From JAVJSD01 sp040219575 (lineage in GTDB: Bacteria; Planctomycetota; Planctomycetia; Pirellulales; Pirellulaceae): a stretch of 56,130 bases of DNA. Below are positions 24,155 through 32,401 of this stretch, piece by piece. Position 1 is the stretch's first letter; each line of letters begins with the position of its first letter. Below the pieces are notes generated by a model. It worked only from the letters and a program-made list of their open reading frames with translations. It was not told where the DNA came from and did not search any database. The stretch covers positions 1 to 56,130 of the forward strand of contig JAVJSD010000130.1 in the NCBI GenBank assembly GCA_040219575.1. The letters run 5' to 3'. Both the position numbers and the translations under genes were made by a program.

Positions 24155-24964
24155 ATGTCACGTGCCACCCTCTTTGTCGCCGGCGTGTGCCTGCTGGCGA
24201 TCGCGGCCCACGGTCGCGCCCAGGAAAAGAAGCCGCTGAAGGTCTTCCTGTTGGCCGGGCAATCGAACATGGTCGGCAGCGCGAAGGCCGACGAGTTGCC
24301 GGAGGCGCTGCGCAAGACGCCGCCGAATGTGCAATTCGCCGGGCGAGACGGACGGCTGGGGCCGCCGCGGCTGGAAGGCCGCCTGGGGCCGGAGATCAGC
24401 TTCGCCCACGCGATGGCGAAGGCCTTTCCGGACGAACAGATCGTGATCATCAAGTACGCCCGCGGCGGCACCTCGGCCCTGGCCTGGTCGCCGGAGTGGA
24501 CGAAGGAGGGGGCGAAGATCACGCAGAACGAAAACGTCGGGCCGCTGTTCGATCACCTGATGGAGACGCTCGATCGCGTGAAACGCCGTCACGACGTGGA
24601 GGTTGTGGCGATGCTCTGGGCGCAGGGCGGCCGCGACGCCAGGTTCGAGAAGGCCGCGGCGCAATACGAACAGAACCTGAAGAAGATCATCGAGGCGGCC
24701 CGCAAGCAGGTGGGCAAGCCGGAACTCCCATTCATCCTGGCGCGGACGGTCGATGTGCCGAAGACGGGTTTTCCCCACGTCGATCAGGTGCGGCAGGCCC
24801 AGGAGCGGATCGCGAATCAGGATCCCCACGCGGTGATGATCCTTACCGACGATCTCTCGCAACTCCGCGACAACATCCACTTCGACACCAAGGGGCAGAT
24901 CGAGCAGGGAGAACGCTTCGCCCAAGCGCTGCTCGAGATGCTTGGCGATCCATCGACGAAATGA
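24155..24964 (+). CDS. Secreted sialate O-acetylesterase-like SGNH hydrolase
   Basis: This 269-residue protein has a signal peptide (ATLFVAGVCLLAIAAHGRA). The catalytic Ser block LKVFLLAGQSNMVGS has Ser37 as nucleophile, and DNIHFDTKGQIEQGERFA provides His242. The middle block is LWAQGGRDA where the family usually has W-x-Q-G-E-x-D, so the conserved Glu is replaced by Gly; the relative at 7027-7728 keeps it. The protein belongs to the SASA/DUF303 group that removes O-acetyl groups from sugars. It is the third gene in the MarR-esterase set, about 210 bases after the preceding gene, so it may be only partly co-transcribed. Confidence 0.85.
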   Translation: MSRATLFVAGVCLLAIAAHGRAQEKKPLKVFLLAGQSNMVGSAKADELPEALRKTPPNVQFAGRDGRLGPPRLEGRLGPEISFAHAMAKAFPDEQIVIIKYARGGTSALAWSPEWTKEGAKITQNENVGPLFDHLMETLDRVKRRHDVEVVAMLWAQGGRDARFEKAAAQYEQNLKKIIEAARKQVGKPELPFILARTVDVPKTGFPHVDQVRQAQERIANQDPHAVMILTDDLSQLRDNIHFDTKGQIEQGERFAQALLEMLGDPSTK

Positions 24965-25020
24965 GGTGAGAACGGCGACAAGGAGGCGTCATCCGCGGCC
25001 GCCAAGGCGGGCTGTCGGCT

Positions 25021-25773
25021 TCAAGTGCGGCTGCGCATCTGCATGTCGATCCAGCCGCGCCGCTGCAGCCAATGGGCGATCAGCCAGCAGACCAGCGCCC
25101 AGATGAGTCCCGCCATCCACCCCGCCAGCACATCGGTGGGATAGTGCACGCCAAGATAGACCCGGCTGACGCCGACCGATAGCGTCAACAATACCGCGAC
25201 CGCCATCACGTAGAGTTTCAACCGCGTTTTGGTCAGCACGGCGGCCAGCAGCACGCCCAGCGTCAGGTAGACGACGGCCGAGAACATCGAGTGTCCGCTG
25301 GGAAAACTCGAGGTGAAGACCTGCTCCAGATGCGGCACCACATCGGGCCGGGCACGGCCGAACAGGCGCTTCAACGCCAGCATCGCCAGCAGTCCGCTCG
25401 TCGAGGCGGCCATCAGGAAGCAGGCCATGTGCCGCTTGCGGGCGAGCCACAAATAGCCCGCCACGACGCTCGTGAAGAAGATCAGTCCGGCGATGCTGCC
25501 CAGCGCGGTCACATCGCGAGCAAGCTCCCGCATCCAGGGAGGTCCGATCGGCACGGCCGGGTCGTCGTCGCGGCGCATCGCGCGAACCAGCCACTTGTCG
25601 AAGGCGTCGGTGTCGCCCTCCAGCACTTCGTCGGCCAGTTCCAAAAACCCCCACGTCGCCGCGATCACCACCAACAGCGACAGCAACACGACGGGCTCGC
25701 GCTCGCGGAGCCAGCCGATCGCCGCTCGCAGCCAGGCCCCAAGCGGCGGCCTGCGTCCACGGTTGTCGCTCAT
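25021..25773 (-). CDS. PAP2-family membrane phosphatase
   Basis: This 250-residue membrane protein has about five or six hydrophobic segments and the three motifs of the phosphatidic-acid-phosphatase type 2 superfamily: KRLFGRARP (K-x6-RP), SSFPSGHSMFSA (PSGH) and SRVYLGVHYPTDVLAGW (SR-x5-H-x3-D). Such enzymes hydrolyse phospholipid or undecaprenyl-pyrophosphate substrates, with the active site facing outwards. The start at 25773 (MSDNRG) is chosen because a GGAGG lies nine bases upstream; a start three codons earlier would have almost no spacing. The gene is divergent from the Hsp70 pair, so both promoters must lie in the 240-base gap. Confidence 0.9.
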   Translation of the reverse strand: MSDNRGRRPPLGAWLRAAIGWLREREPVVLLSLLVVIAATWGFLELADEVLEGDTDAFDKWLVRAMRRDDDPAVPIGPPWMRELARDVTALGSIAGLIFFTSVVAGYLWLARKRHMACFLMAASTSGLLAMLALKRLFGRARPDVVPHLEQVFTSSFPSGHSMFSAVVYLTLGVLLAAVLTKTRLKLYVMAVAVLLTLSVGVSRVYLGVHYPTDVLAGWMAGLIWALVCWLIAHWLQRRGWIDMQMRSRT

Positions 25774-25920
25774 TTTGCACATCCTCCGGGGACCAACGTA
25801 CGCTGCTCGCCGCGAATGCGGAACACCGATGTGGATTTCGCCGGGCGCATTATCGCGTGGTGAAAACTTGAAACGGGGCGGAGCGAAGTAGCTCGCGCCG
25901 CATGGGTAGGGGGCTCGACA

Positions 25921-25951
25921 ATCTCCCGTTCGATGGTGCAATAAGGGAGAT
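25921..25951. promoter_or_regulatory. Inverted repeat between PAP2 and Hsp70 genes
   Basis: ATCTCCC (25921-25927) and GGGAGAT (25945-25951) form a 7-bp inverted repeat with a 17-base centre in the divergent region. It does not match CIRCE, the usual HrcA site. It could be a regulator site or an mRNA hairpin. Confidence 0.35.
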
Positions 25952-26014
25952 GCAAACGACAACACGCCGAGGTCCTTCGACCTTCGGCCCACCAATACGC
26001 AGGGGACCCGCGGA

Positions 26015-27799
26015 GTGACCGCACAATACATCCTGGGCATCGACCTGGGCACGACCAACAGCGTGGTGGCTTACGCCTCGCTCGAGGATGACGAACAACC
26101 GTCGGTCGAGCTGTTGCCGATTCCGCAATTGGTGGCGGCCGGTTCGACGGAGTCTCGCAACTCGTTGGCCTCATTCTTGTATCTGGCCAGTCAGCAGGAA
26201 GCGGGCGACGCCTACGCGCTGCCCTGGAGCGACGGCGCGGATTTCGCCGTGGGTGAACTCGCCCGACGGCAAGCGGCCGAAGTTCCGCATCGCACGGTCG
26301 GCGCCGCCAAGTCGTGGTTGTGCCACAGTCGCGTCGACCGTCATCAGCCGATCCTGCCCTGGAACGCCCCGGCCGACGTGCCCAAGGTCTCGCCCGTGAC
26401 CGCCTCCCGGCGATATCTCGAGCACCTGGCGGCCGCCTGGGGCGATGCACATCCGGAGGCGCCGATCGAGCAGCAGAAGATCGTGCTCACCGTCCCCGCC
26501 TCGTTCGACGCCGCCGCCCGAGAGCTGACGCGGGAAGCGGCCCTGGCGGCGGGCTTTCCCGAGGATCTGGTGCTGCTGGAAGAGCCGCAGTCGGCCGTCT
26601 ACGCCTGGCTTGCCGAACTCGGCGATCAGTGGCGAAAGCGGCTCAAAGTCGGCGATCGGCTGCTGGTCTGCGACGTCGGCGGCGGCACCACCGACTTGAC
26701 GCTCGTCGGCGTGGCCGAGGAGGCGGGCGAATTGGTTCTGAAGCGCCTGGCGGTCGGCAATCACCTGCTGGTGGGCGGCGACAACATGGACTTGGCGCTC
26801 GCCCACCACGCCGCGGGCAAGTTCCAGGAGAAGGGCGTCGAACTCGATCCCTGGCAATCGGTCGCCTTGTGGCACTCCTGCCGCGCCGCCAAGGAAACGC
26901 TGCTCACCGGCGATGGACAACCAAAGCATCCAATCGCCGTCCTTGGTCGCGGCAGCAAGCTGATCGGCGGCACGGTGACGGTCGACGTCGAGCGAGATCA
27001 AGTCCTTCAGTTGCTGCTCGACGGCTTCTTCCCCACCTGCGAGTTCGCCGAGCGTCCGCAGCGGCGAAGGATGTCGGGCTTCCAGGAAATCGGACTCCCC
27101 TTCGAGACCGACACCGCCGTCACACGGCACCTGGCCGAGTTCCTGCATGCCCACGGCGACGACAGCGGCCCCGTGCATCCCTCGCACCTGCTGTTCAACG
27201 GCGGCGTGTTCAAAGCAGCGCCGCTCCGTCAGCGGTTGATCGACACGCTGGCCAGTTGGTCTGGCGATCAACCGCCCGAGGTGTTCGGCGGCGAGGACGA
27301 TCTCGACTATGCGGTCGCCCGCGGCGCCGCCTACTATGGTTGGGCCAAGCAGCACGGCGGCATTCGCATTCGCGGCGGGACGGCCCGCTCGTACTACGTG
27401 GGAATCGAGACGGCGGGCCTGGCGGTGCCCGGCGCGCCGCGGCCGCTGCGGGCCCTGTGCGTTGTGCCGTTCGGCATGGAAGAGGGAACCGAGGCGGATG
27501 TGCCTTCCGACGAAATCGGCCTGGTCGTCGGCGAGCCGGCGCATTTCCGCTTCTTCAATTCTCCGGTGCGCAAACACGATCAACCGGGCGATTTGCTCGA
27601 TCGCTGGACGCCCGAGGAGCTTGCCGAGACCGACCCGTTGGAAACGACGTTGTCGCGCGCCGAAGATGTGGACGAGCCCTATGTGCCGGTGCGATTTCAC
27701 TCCCGCGTGACGGAATTGGGCATGTTCGAGTTGTGGTGCGTCAGCGCCAAGGGCGACCGCCGCTGGAAACTGGAATTCAGCGTCCGCGAGGAAGATTGA
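26015..27799 (+). CDS. Hsp70-family protein (DnaK-like), first of tandem pair
   Basis: This 594-residue protein starts at GTG and has the Hsp70 ATPase core: phosphate-1 motif ILGIDLGTTNSVVAY, the catalytic block VTASRRYLEHLAAAWGDA, EEPQSAVYAWL, and phosphate-2 LLVCDVGGGTTDLTLV, followed by VGGDNMDLALA. The second half lacks an obvious DnaK substrate-binding domain and lid, so it is a divergent member rather than a true DnaK. The next Hsp70-like gene begins two bases after its stop, indicating coupled translation. Divergent Hsp70 pairs of this kind are known in several bacteria without a fixed function. No DnaJ or GrpE is present nearby. Confidence 0.88.
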   Translation: MTAQYILGIDLGTTNSVVAYASLEDDEQPSVELLPIPQLVAAGSTESRNSLASFLYLASQQEAGDAYALPWSDGADFAVGELARRQAAEVPHRTVGAAKSWLCHSRVDRHQPILPWNAPADVPKVSPVTASRRYLEHLAAAWGDAHPEAPIEQQKIVLTVPASFDAAARELTREAALAAGFPEDLVLLEEPQSAVYAWLAELGDQWRKRLKVGDRLLVCDVGGGTTDLTLVGVAEEAGELVLKRLAVGNHLLVGGDNMDLALAHHAAGKFQEKGVELDPWQSVALWHSCRAAKETLLTGDGQPKHPIAVLGRGSKLIGGTVTVDVERDQVLQLLLDGFFPTCEFAERPQRRRMSGFQEIGLPFETDTAVTRHLAEFLHAHGDDSGPVHPSHLLFNGGVFKAAPLRQRLIDTLASWSGDQPPEVFGGEDDLDYAVARGAAYYGWAKQHGGIRIRGGTARSYYVGIETAGLAVPGAPRPLRALCVVPFGMEEGTEADVPSDEIGLVVGEPAHFRFFNSPVRKHDQPGDLLDRWTPEELAETDPLETTLSRAEDVDEPYVPVRFHSRVTELGMFELWCVSAKGDRRWKLEFSVREED

Positions 27800-27800
27800 C

Positions 27801-30671
27801 GTGGCAGTCGAAAAACGGGTTGCTCCGCAAGTCGATCCGTCGCTAGAAGAGCCGACGCCGAGTCGGTACGTGGTGGGCATCGATCTGGGCACCACCAATT
27901 CGGCGGTGATGTACGTCGACGCCGAGGAGTCACCTTGGCGGGTCCGCGTGTTCGCCGCGCCGCAGCTTGTCGATGCGGGGCAAGTCGAGACGCGCGAGAC
28001 GCTGCCGTCGTTTCACTACCAGGCCGCCGAGAACGAATTCCCGGCCGACGCGCTGCGGCTGCCGTGGCAGCGTGAGGCGCCGCTGACCGCCGTCGGCGTG
28101 TTCGCCCGCGACCACGGATCGCAGACGCCCGGCCGGTTGATCGCCTCGGCCAAGAGCTGGCTCTGCCACTCGGGGGTCGACCGGACCGCCGACCTGTTGC
28201 CGTGGCACGCGGCGTCGGATGTCGAGCGTCTGTCGCCGGTGGAAGTCAGCGCCCGCTATCTGCGCCACATTCACGACGCCTGGAATGCGAAGTTCAAGGA
28301 CCAGCCGCTGGGTGAGCAAGATGTCGTCCTCACCCTGCCGGCCTCGTTCGACGAAGTGGCCCGCGAACTGACGATCGAGGCGGCGGCGCGGGCCGGACTG
28401 CTGCGCGTGGTGTTGATTGAGGAACCGCAAGCGGCCTTCTACGCCTGGATCGACGCCCACGCCGACGACTGGCAGCGGCACGTCGAGCCGGGGCAGAAGA
28501 TCCTGGTCTGCGACATCGGCGGCGGCACCTCCGATTTCACGTTGATTCGCGTCCGCCGCGCCGAAGGGCAATCGGCCGGGCAGGTGCAGTTCCATCGCGT
28601 GGCGGTGGGAGACCATCTGATTCTGGGGGGCGACAACCTCGACTTGGCGCTCGCCAAACACCTCCAGCAGAAGTTCGACGGCGATCTGGAGCCCCGGCAA
28701 TGGGAGGTGCTGGTCCGCGCCTGCCGCCGGGTGAAGGAGGAGTTGCTCGGCGAGCATCCGCCGTCGCAGGTGACGGTCAACCTGCCGGGTTCGGGCTCGC
28801 GGCTGATCGGCGGCTCGCTGCAGGTCGAGGCCGGCGGCGACGAGGTTCAGGCCCTGCTGCTCGACGGCTTCTTCCCCGCCACGTCGCTCGACGACCAGCC
28901 GTCGCGACTGCAATCGGGATTCCAGGAATTCGGCCTGCCTTACGCCCCCGATCCGGCGGTGACGCGCTACCTGGCGGCGTTTCTTTCGGCCCATCGCCAT
29001 GCCGGCGACGACGCGCAGGCGCGCGAGACCGATCTCGATCCGGCGCACGATCCGGCCCGGCCCGATATCGTGCTGTTCAACGGCGGCGTGTTTGAGTCGA
29101 CAGCCATTCGGCAGCGTCTGTTGCAGACGATCGCCTCCTGGTTTCCGTCGCCTGCGGGAGAAGAGCCGTGGCGCCCCCTGGTGCTGGACAACGAGCGGCT
29201 CGACCTGGCGGTGGCCCGCGGCGCGGCGTACTACGGCATGGTCCGCCGCGGCGAAGGCGTCCGCATCGCCGCGGGGCTGGCTCGCTCGTACTACATCGGC
29301 GTCGAGAGCGATCCGCCGGCCGCCGTGTGCCTGGTGCCAGGCAGCGCCGAACCGGGGCACGACATCGACTTGCCGCAACGTCGCTTCGATCTGTTGATCT
29401 CCGAACCGGTCGAGTTCCCGCTGTACGTCTCCAGCGTACGCCTGGCCGATCAGCCGGGCGAACTGGTGACGGTCGACCGGGAACAGATGCGCCCGCTGCC
29501 TCCCATCCGCACCGCGCTCCGCACGCAGCGCCGCAATGAACGCGGCAGCGTGTCGGTGGAGCTTCACGCCCGGCTGACGGAGATCGGCACGCTCGACCTG
29601 TGGTGCACGCAGGTCGAGGGGGACCGTCGTTGGCGGCTGCAATTCGACGTCCGATCGGCCACGCAGACCGACGTCGCGGCGCACGAGTCGGACGCCGAAG
29701 CGGAAGGATTCATCGATGAAGCCGCCTGGGAGCGGTGCCACGCGCTCATCGAGCAGACGTTCGCCGCCGACGGTCCCGACGATCCCGCGGGGCTGGTCAA
29801 GCGGTTGACGAAAGCGCTCGAGGCGGATCGACGCGAATGGCCGACGTCGCTGCTGCGGCGGATCTGGGAGGCCTTGATGCAGTTCGAGTCGGGCCGCCGG
29901 CGCTCGGTCAACCATGAAGTCCGGTGGTTGAACCTGCTCGGCTATTCGCTCCGCCCCGGATTCGGCCTGGCGGTTGACGACTGGCGGGTGTCGGAAACAT
30001 GGCGGCACGTGCAGGGAAAGCTCGCCCATGGCGCCGCCGCCTGCCGCAGCGAAGCGCACATCCTGTGGCGGAGAATCGCCGGTGGGCTGACTTCCGGCCA
30101 GCAACGCGCCGTGGCTGAACCCCTGTTGACCAACGTCCGCACTTTGCACCGGCGGATGGTCAAGGGCAAAGCCAAGAGCGGCGATTCGCCGCTCGACCTG
30201 CAGGACTCCGCCGAGATGTGGCGTCTGCTGGGCTCGCTGGAATTGCTGCCGGTGAGTTTGAAGGTGGAACTCGGCAAGATGCTGGTCGAACTTCTGCCGA
30301 AGAAGAAACTGCAGCCCGTTCGCGCCGCGCTCGGTTGGGCGTTGGGAAGATTGGGGCAGCGTGTGCCGGTGTATGGACCGCTCAATACGGTCGTGCCCGC
30401 CGAGGCCTCGAGCAAGTGGCTTCGCGAGTTCCTGTCGCTGGCGGCCGAGGAGCCTGCGGCCGACCTGGCGGTGATGCAGATGGCGCGTCGCACGGGCGAT
30501 CGCTGGCGCGACATTCCCCAGTCGCTGCGCGAGGAAGTGCTCGAATGGTTGGCCGCGCGCGACGCGAAGCCGCACTATCAACAATTAGTGCGGGAAGGGG
30601 GCACGCTCGACACGCAGGAGCAAGGACAAGTGATTGGCGAGTCGTTGCCCAAAGGGCTGCGAATCGGCTGA
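27801..30671 (+). CDS. Large Hsp70-family protein with C-terminal extension
   Basis: This 956-residue protein starts at GTG (27801), two bases after the preceding Hsp70 gene. The N-terminal 600 residues carry the ATPase motifs again: VVGIDLGTTNSAVMYVD, SWLCHSGVDR, EEPQAAFYAWID, ILVCDIGGGTSDFTLIRV and LGGDNLDLALA. The two proteins are clearly paralogues (both have 'SKSWLCHS...D', 'GFQE.GLP' and 'LFNGGVF'). About 330 residues at the C-terminus (from HESDAEAEGFIDEAAWERCHALI) form an additional helical region, probably the DUF3731-type extension known from such large Hsp70 proteins. Its role is unknown; it may bind a specific client. Confidence 0.87.
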   Translation: MAVEKRVAPQVDPSLEEPTPSRYVVGIDLGTTNSAVMYVDAEESPWRVRVFAAPQLVDAGQVETRETLPSFHYQAAENEFPADALRLPWQREAPLTAVGVFARDHGSQTPGRLIASAKSWLCHSGVDRTADLLPWHAASDVERLSPVEVSARYLRHIHDAWNAKFKDQPLGEQDVVLTLPASFDEVARELTIEAAARAGLLRVVLIEEPQAAFYAWIDAHADDWQRHVEPGQKILVCDIGGGTSDFTLIRVRRAEGQSAGQVQFHRVAVGDHLILGGDNLDLALAKHLQQKFDGDLEPRQWEVLVRACRRVKEELLGEHPPSQVTVNLPGSGSRLIGGSLQVEAGGDEVQALLLDGFFPATSLDDQPSRLQSGFQEFGLPYAPDPAVTRYLAAFLSAHRHAGDDAQARETDLDPAHDPARPDIVLFNGGVFESTAIRQRLLQTIASWFPSPAGEEPWRPLVLDNERLDLAVARGAAYYGMVRRGEGVRIAAGLARSYYIGVESDPPAAVCLVPGSAEPGHDIDLPQRRFDLLISEPVEFPLYVSSVRLADQPGELVTVDREQMRPLPPIRTALRTQRRNERGSVSVELHARLTEIGTLDLWCTQVEGDRRWRLQFDVRSATQTDVAAHESDAEAEGFIDEAAWERCHALIEQTFAADGPDDPAGLVKRLTKALEADRREWPTSLLRRIWEALMQFESGRRRSVNHEVRWLNLLGYSLRPGFGLAVDDWRVSETWRHVQGKLAHGAAACRSEAHILWRRIAGGLTSGQQRAVAEPLLTNVRTLHRRMVKGKAKSGDSPLDLQDSAEMWRLLGSLELLPVSLKVELGKMLVELLPKKKLQPVRAALGWALGRLGQRVPVYGPLNTVVPAEASSKWLREFLSLAAEEPAADLAVMQMARRTGDRWRDIPQSLREEVLEWLAARDAKPHYQQLVREGGTLDTQEQGQVIGESLPKGLRIG

Positions 30672-30707
30672 GTCGCCCGGCCGCCTTGCCGCGGCGGCGA
30701 GCAATCC

Positions 30708-30772
30708 GTAGCGGAACTCACCAGAGTTCCGAGGTTTTCGTGCGATCGCGGAAGTCTGGCGACTTCCGCTAC
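30708..30772. repeat. REP-like palindrome, family A
   Basis: The element runs from GTAGCGGAACTCACCAGAGTTCC to GGAAGTCTGGCGACTTCCGCTAC. It fills the gap between the Hsp70 pair and the acidic gene, just after the stop of the former. Confidence 0.75.
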
Positions 30773-30789
30773 AAATCCCCAGCGGGAGC

Positions 30790-31089
30790 CTAGTCGGCGT
30801 CTTCTTCGGGCTCTTCTTCGGCTTCCTCTTCGTCGTCTTCGTCCTCGAATTCGTCGATGTCATCGTCGCCGTCGTCGTCGAAGTCGTCCGCATCGTCGAA
30901 GTCGTCGCCGAACTCGTCCTCCTCGACCTCTTCCTCGAAATCGTCGTCGAAATCGTCGTCGAAGTCGTCGTCGTCGAAATCGTCGAAGTCGTCCTCGTCC
31001 GACATCTGAACGGTCGGCAAAACTTCGCTTTCAAGCAATTCCGTCGGCGACGGATCGAGCGCGGGATGGGAATCTTCAAGCAGAATCAT
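30790..31089 (-). CDS. Hyperacidic low-complexity protein
   Basis: This 99-residue protein has about 28 ordinary residues (MILLEDSHPALDPSPTELLES...) followed by a tail that is almost entirely Asp and Glu, with Phe spaced regularly (DDFDDFDDDDFDDDFDDD and so on). The codons for Asp (mainly GAC/GAT) and Glu vary between units, so it is not a simple slippage product. Similar acidic tails occur in proteins such as the RNA polymerase delta subunit, in nucleic-acid mimics and in metal binders; none can be assigned. The ATG at 31089 gives the longer form; a shorter start (MSDEDD) is possible. A near-consensus sigma-70 promoter lies 87 bases upstream at 31176-31204. Confidence 0.7.
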   Translation of the reverse strand: MILLEDSHPALDPSPTELLESEVLPTVQMSDEDDFDDFDDDDFDDDFDDDFEEEVEEDEFGDDFDDADDFDDDGDDDIDEFEDEDDEEEAEEEPEEDAD

Positions 31090-31175
31090 TGCCAAACACA
31101 CAAAGTCATGGGGAGATTACACTTTTGGCTCACGCGAACCAGGAGGCGAGGTCCGCCGCCCTGGCGAAGGCAGCA

Positions 31176-31204
31176 TAGGTAGCGGAAAGGATTTCCTTTG
31201 TCAA
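31176..31204 (-). promoter_or_regulatory. Near-consensus sigma-70 promoter of the acidic gene
   Basis: On the minus strand TTGACA (31199-31204) is followed after 17 bases by TACCTA (31176-31181), 87 bases before the acidic gene's ATG. The spacer contains the inverted repeat AAAGGA-aa-TCCTTT, a possible repressor site. The -35 box is a perfect consensus match. Confidence 0.65.
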
Positions 31205-31314
31205 CAACCGACGGAAAGCGGCAGCGCGCCAATCACGTAGCATGAGCCCTCGTCCCGTGTTTGGGCACGGCCGGCGCGGTCGGCAGCGTGGAGCGTGGAC
31301 GATCACGTCGGTTG
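31205..31314. other. Structured non-coding stretch upstream of the acidic gene
   Basis: CAACCGACG (31205-31213) and CGTCGGTTG (31306-31314) are perfect 9-base complements enclosing further hairpins, for example CCGTG-tttggg-CACGG near 31255-31270. Another stem at about 31341-31369 pairs GGCGGCCAT with ATGGctCCGCC. No open frame convincingly covers it. It might be a structured RNA on either strand, or only part of a regulatory region. The rest of the 768-base gap between 31090 and 31857 holds the promoter, a minus-strand terminator and a REP-like element, with nothing else seen. Confidence 0.4.
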
Positions 31315-31374
31315 AAAGGGAACGCCGATTCACGGCCAAAGGCGGCCATGCCACGGAATGGCTCCGCCTCAAGA

Positions 31375-31418
31375 AATAGAAAAGGGGCAGGCGCCGGAAG
31401 AAGAGCCGGGCCCGCCCC
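31375..31418 (-). terminator. Candidate intrinsic terminator, minus strand
   Basis: On the minus strand GGGGCGGGCCCGG...CCGGCGCCTGCCCC folds into a long GC-rich stem followed by TTTTCTATTTC. A competing hairpin (CCCC-cgtgtt-GGGG) and a small GGCGGC/GCCGTC stem lie just upstream, so an attenuator or the end of a small RNA is possible. The nearest upstream gene on this strand is the cupin ending at 31858. Confidence 0.45.
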
Positions 31419-31759
31419 AACACGGGGGTGAGAAAGCCTTGGTTGGCAGACGGCGTGTGGCCGCCTGTAACTAAATCGTATGTCTCATTCGCCCGAGAAG
31501 AAAATACGAACATTAGGAAATCTGGCGAGGACTTGCGATTTCTGACGACGCCGCGTCGGCTTGCGAGGCCTGGATCGATTGCACGGCCAGCGGCGTCCCG
31601 ATTCGCCCGTCAGGGCCAGCCGCAGTGCAAGAAACGAAGCACTTCGAGCGGTGAAACCGTCGCCACGGCCCTTCCGATCGTGCCGGTTCGTCCGGAGAAT
31701 TCATCAGCAGCGTCGCTCATGATTCATCGGCTAGCGCAGCGTGACAGCTAAGAATGGGG

Positions 31760-31832
31760 GTAGCAGAAGTCGTGAGACTTCTGGAAGCTCCGACGTCGTC
31801 ACGAACTGCTGAACTCTCACGAGTTCAACTAC
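31760..31832. repeat. REP-like palindrome, family A
   Basis: The element runs from GTAGCAGAAGTCGTGAGACTTC to GAACTCTCACGAGTTCAACTAC. Relative to the copies at 4778 and 4867 it is inverted. It lies 26 bases after the cupin stop codon. Confidence 0.75.
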
Positions 31833-31857
31833 TCTAAGATCAAGCCGTCCCAAAGCA

Positions 31858-32223
31858 CTAGGATTCCACCAGCACGGTGTCGTCGTTCTCGTAGGCGGGA
31901 GCGCAGCAGCAGAGAAACTTCAGCACATCGCCGCCGGTATTGGTGATCTGGTGCACCTGGCCCGGCGCAATGGCGATGGCGTCGCCCGGGCCAACGTCTC
32001 GCGTCTCATCGCCGATCTGCATCCTCCCCTGCCCGTCCAGGATGTAGTAGATCTCTTCGGTCTTGGGATGATAGTGCGGCGTGGTGGAACCCTTCACCGG
32101 CAGCCGCGCCTCCGCCAGGCTCTGCTTCTCGATGCACGAATTGCGATGCGCCAACAGCTCGCGAATCTCCGATCCGTCCTTGGTGGTGAACGCGGGCACC
32201 TGGTTGATGTTGTGGATGTCCAT
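31858..32223 (-). CDS. Small cupin-domain protein
   Basis: This 121-residue single cupin barrel has metal-ligand motif 1, HYHPKTEEIYYILDGQGRM (H-x-H-x4-E...G), and motif 2, GDAIAIAPGQVHQITN (P-x-x-x-H-x-x-x-N). Small cupins include isomerases, epimerases, dioxygenases and binding proteins; the sequence does not reveal which. The start at 32223 (MDIHNINQ) gives the usual length; longer readings would include a GC-rich leader with no conservation. The gene is divergent from the large haem protein gene and ends next to a family A palindrome. Confidence 0.88.
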   Translation of the reverse strand: MDIHNINQVPAFTTKDGSEIRELLAHRNSCIEKQSLAEARLPVKGSTTPHYHPKTEEIYYILDGQGRMQIGDETRDVGPGDAIAIAPGQVHQITNTGGDVLKFLCCCAPAYENDDTVLVES

Positions 32224-32401
32224 CGCCGAGCCTGATAGGAGTTGAGAGGAGCAATTCCCGAGAGGGTTTCCAAAAGTACAACGATTTCCCCGGCGACGGT
32301 CAAGCGCGATCGCCCGCGCTGGGATGTGCCGATTCGGCGGACTATAATGCGGATTCGGAATCTGACCCACCTCGCCTTCCTCCGAACCCCGCCCAGGCAC
32401 G

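Noticed and set aside
25921..25951. CIRCE heat-shock operator
   Set aside because: The arms ATCTCCC/GGGAGAT do not match the CIRCE consensus, and the spacing is 17 rather than 9.
26015..27799. True DnaK
   Set aside because: The substrate-binding domain and lid are not recognisable, and there is no grpE or dnaJ nearby.
31130..31513. 127-codon open frame upstream of the acidic gene
   Set aside because: It overlaps the promoter and hairpins and has no domain. Its composition looks random.
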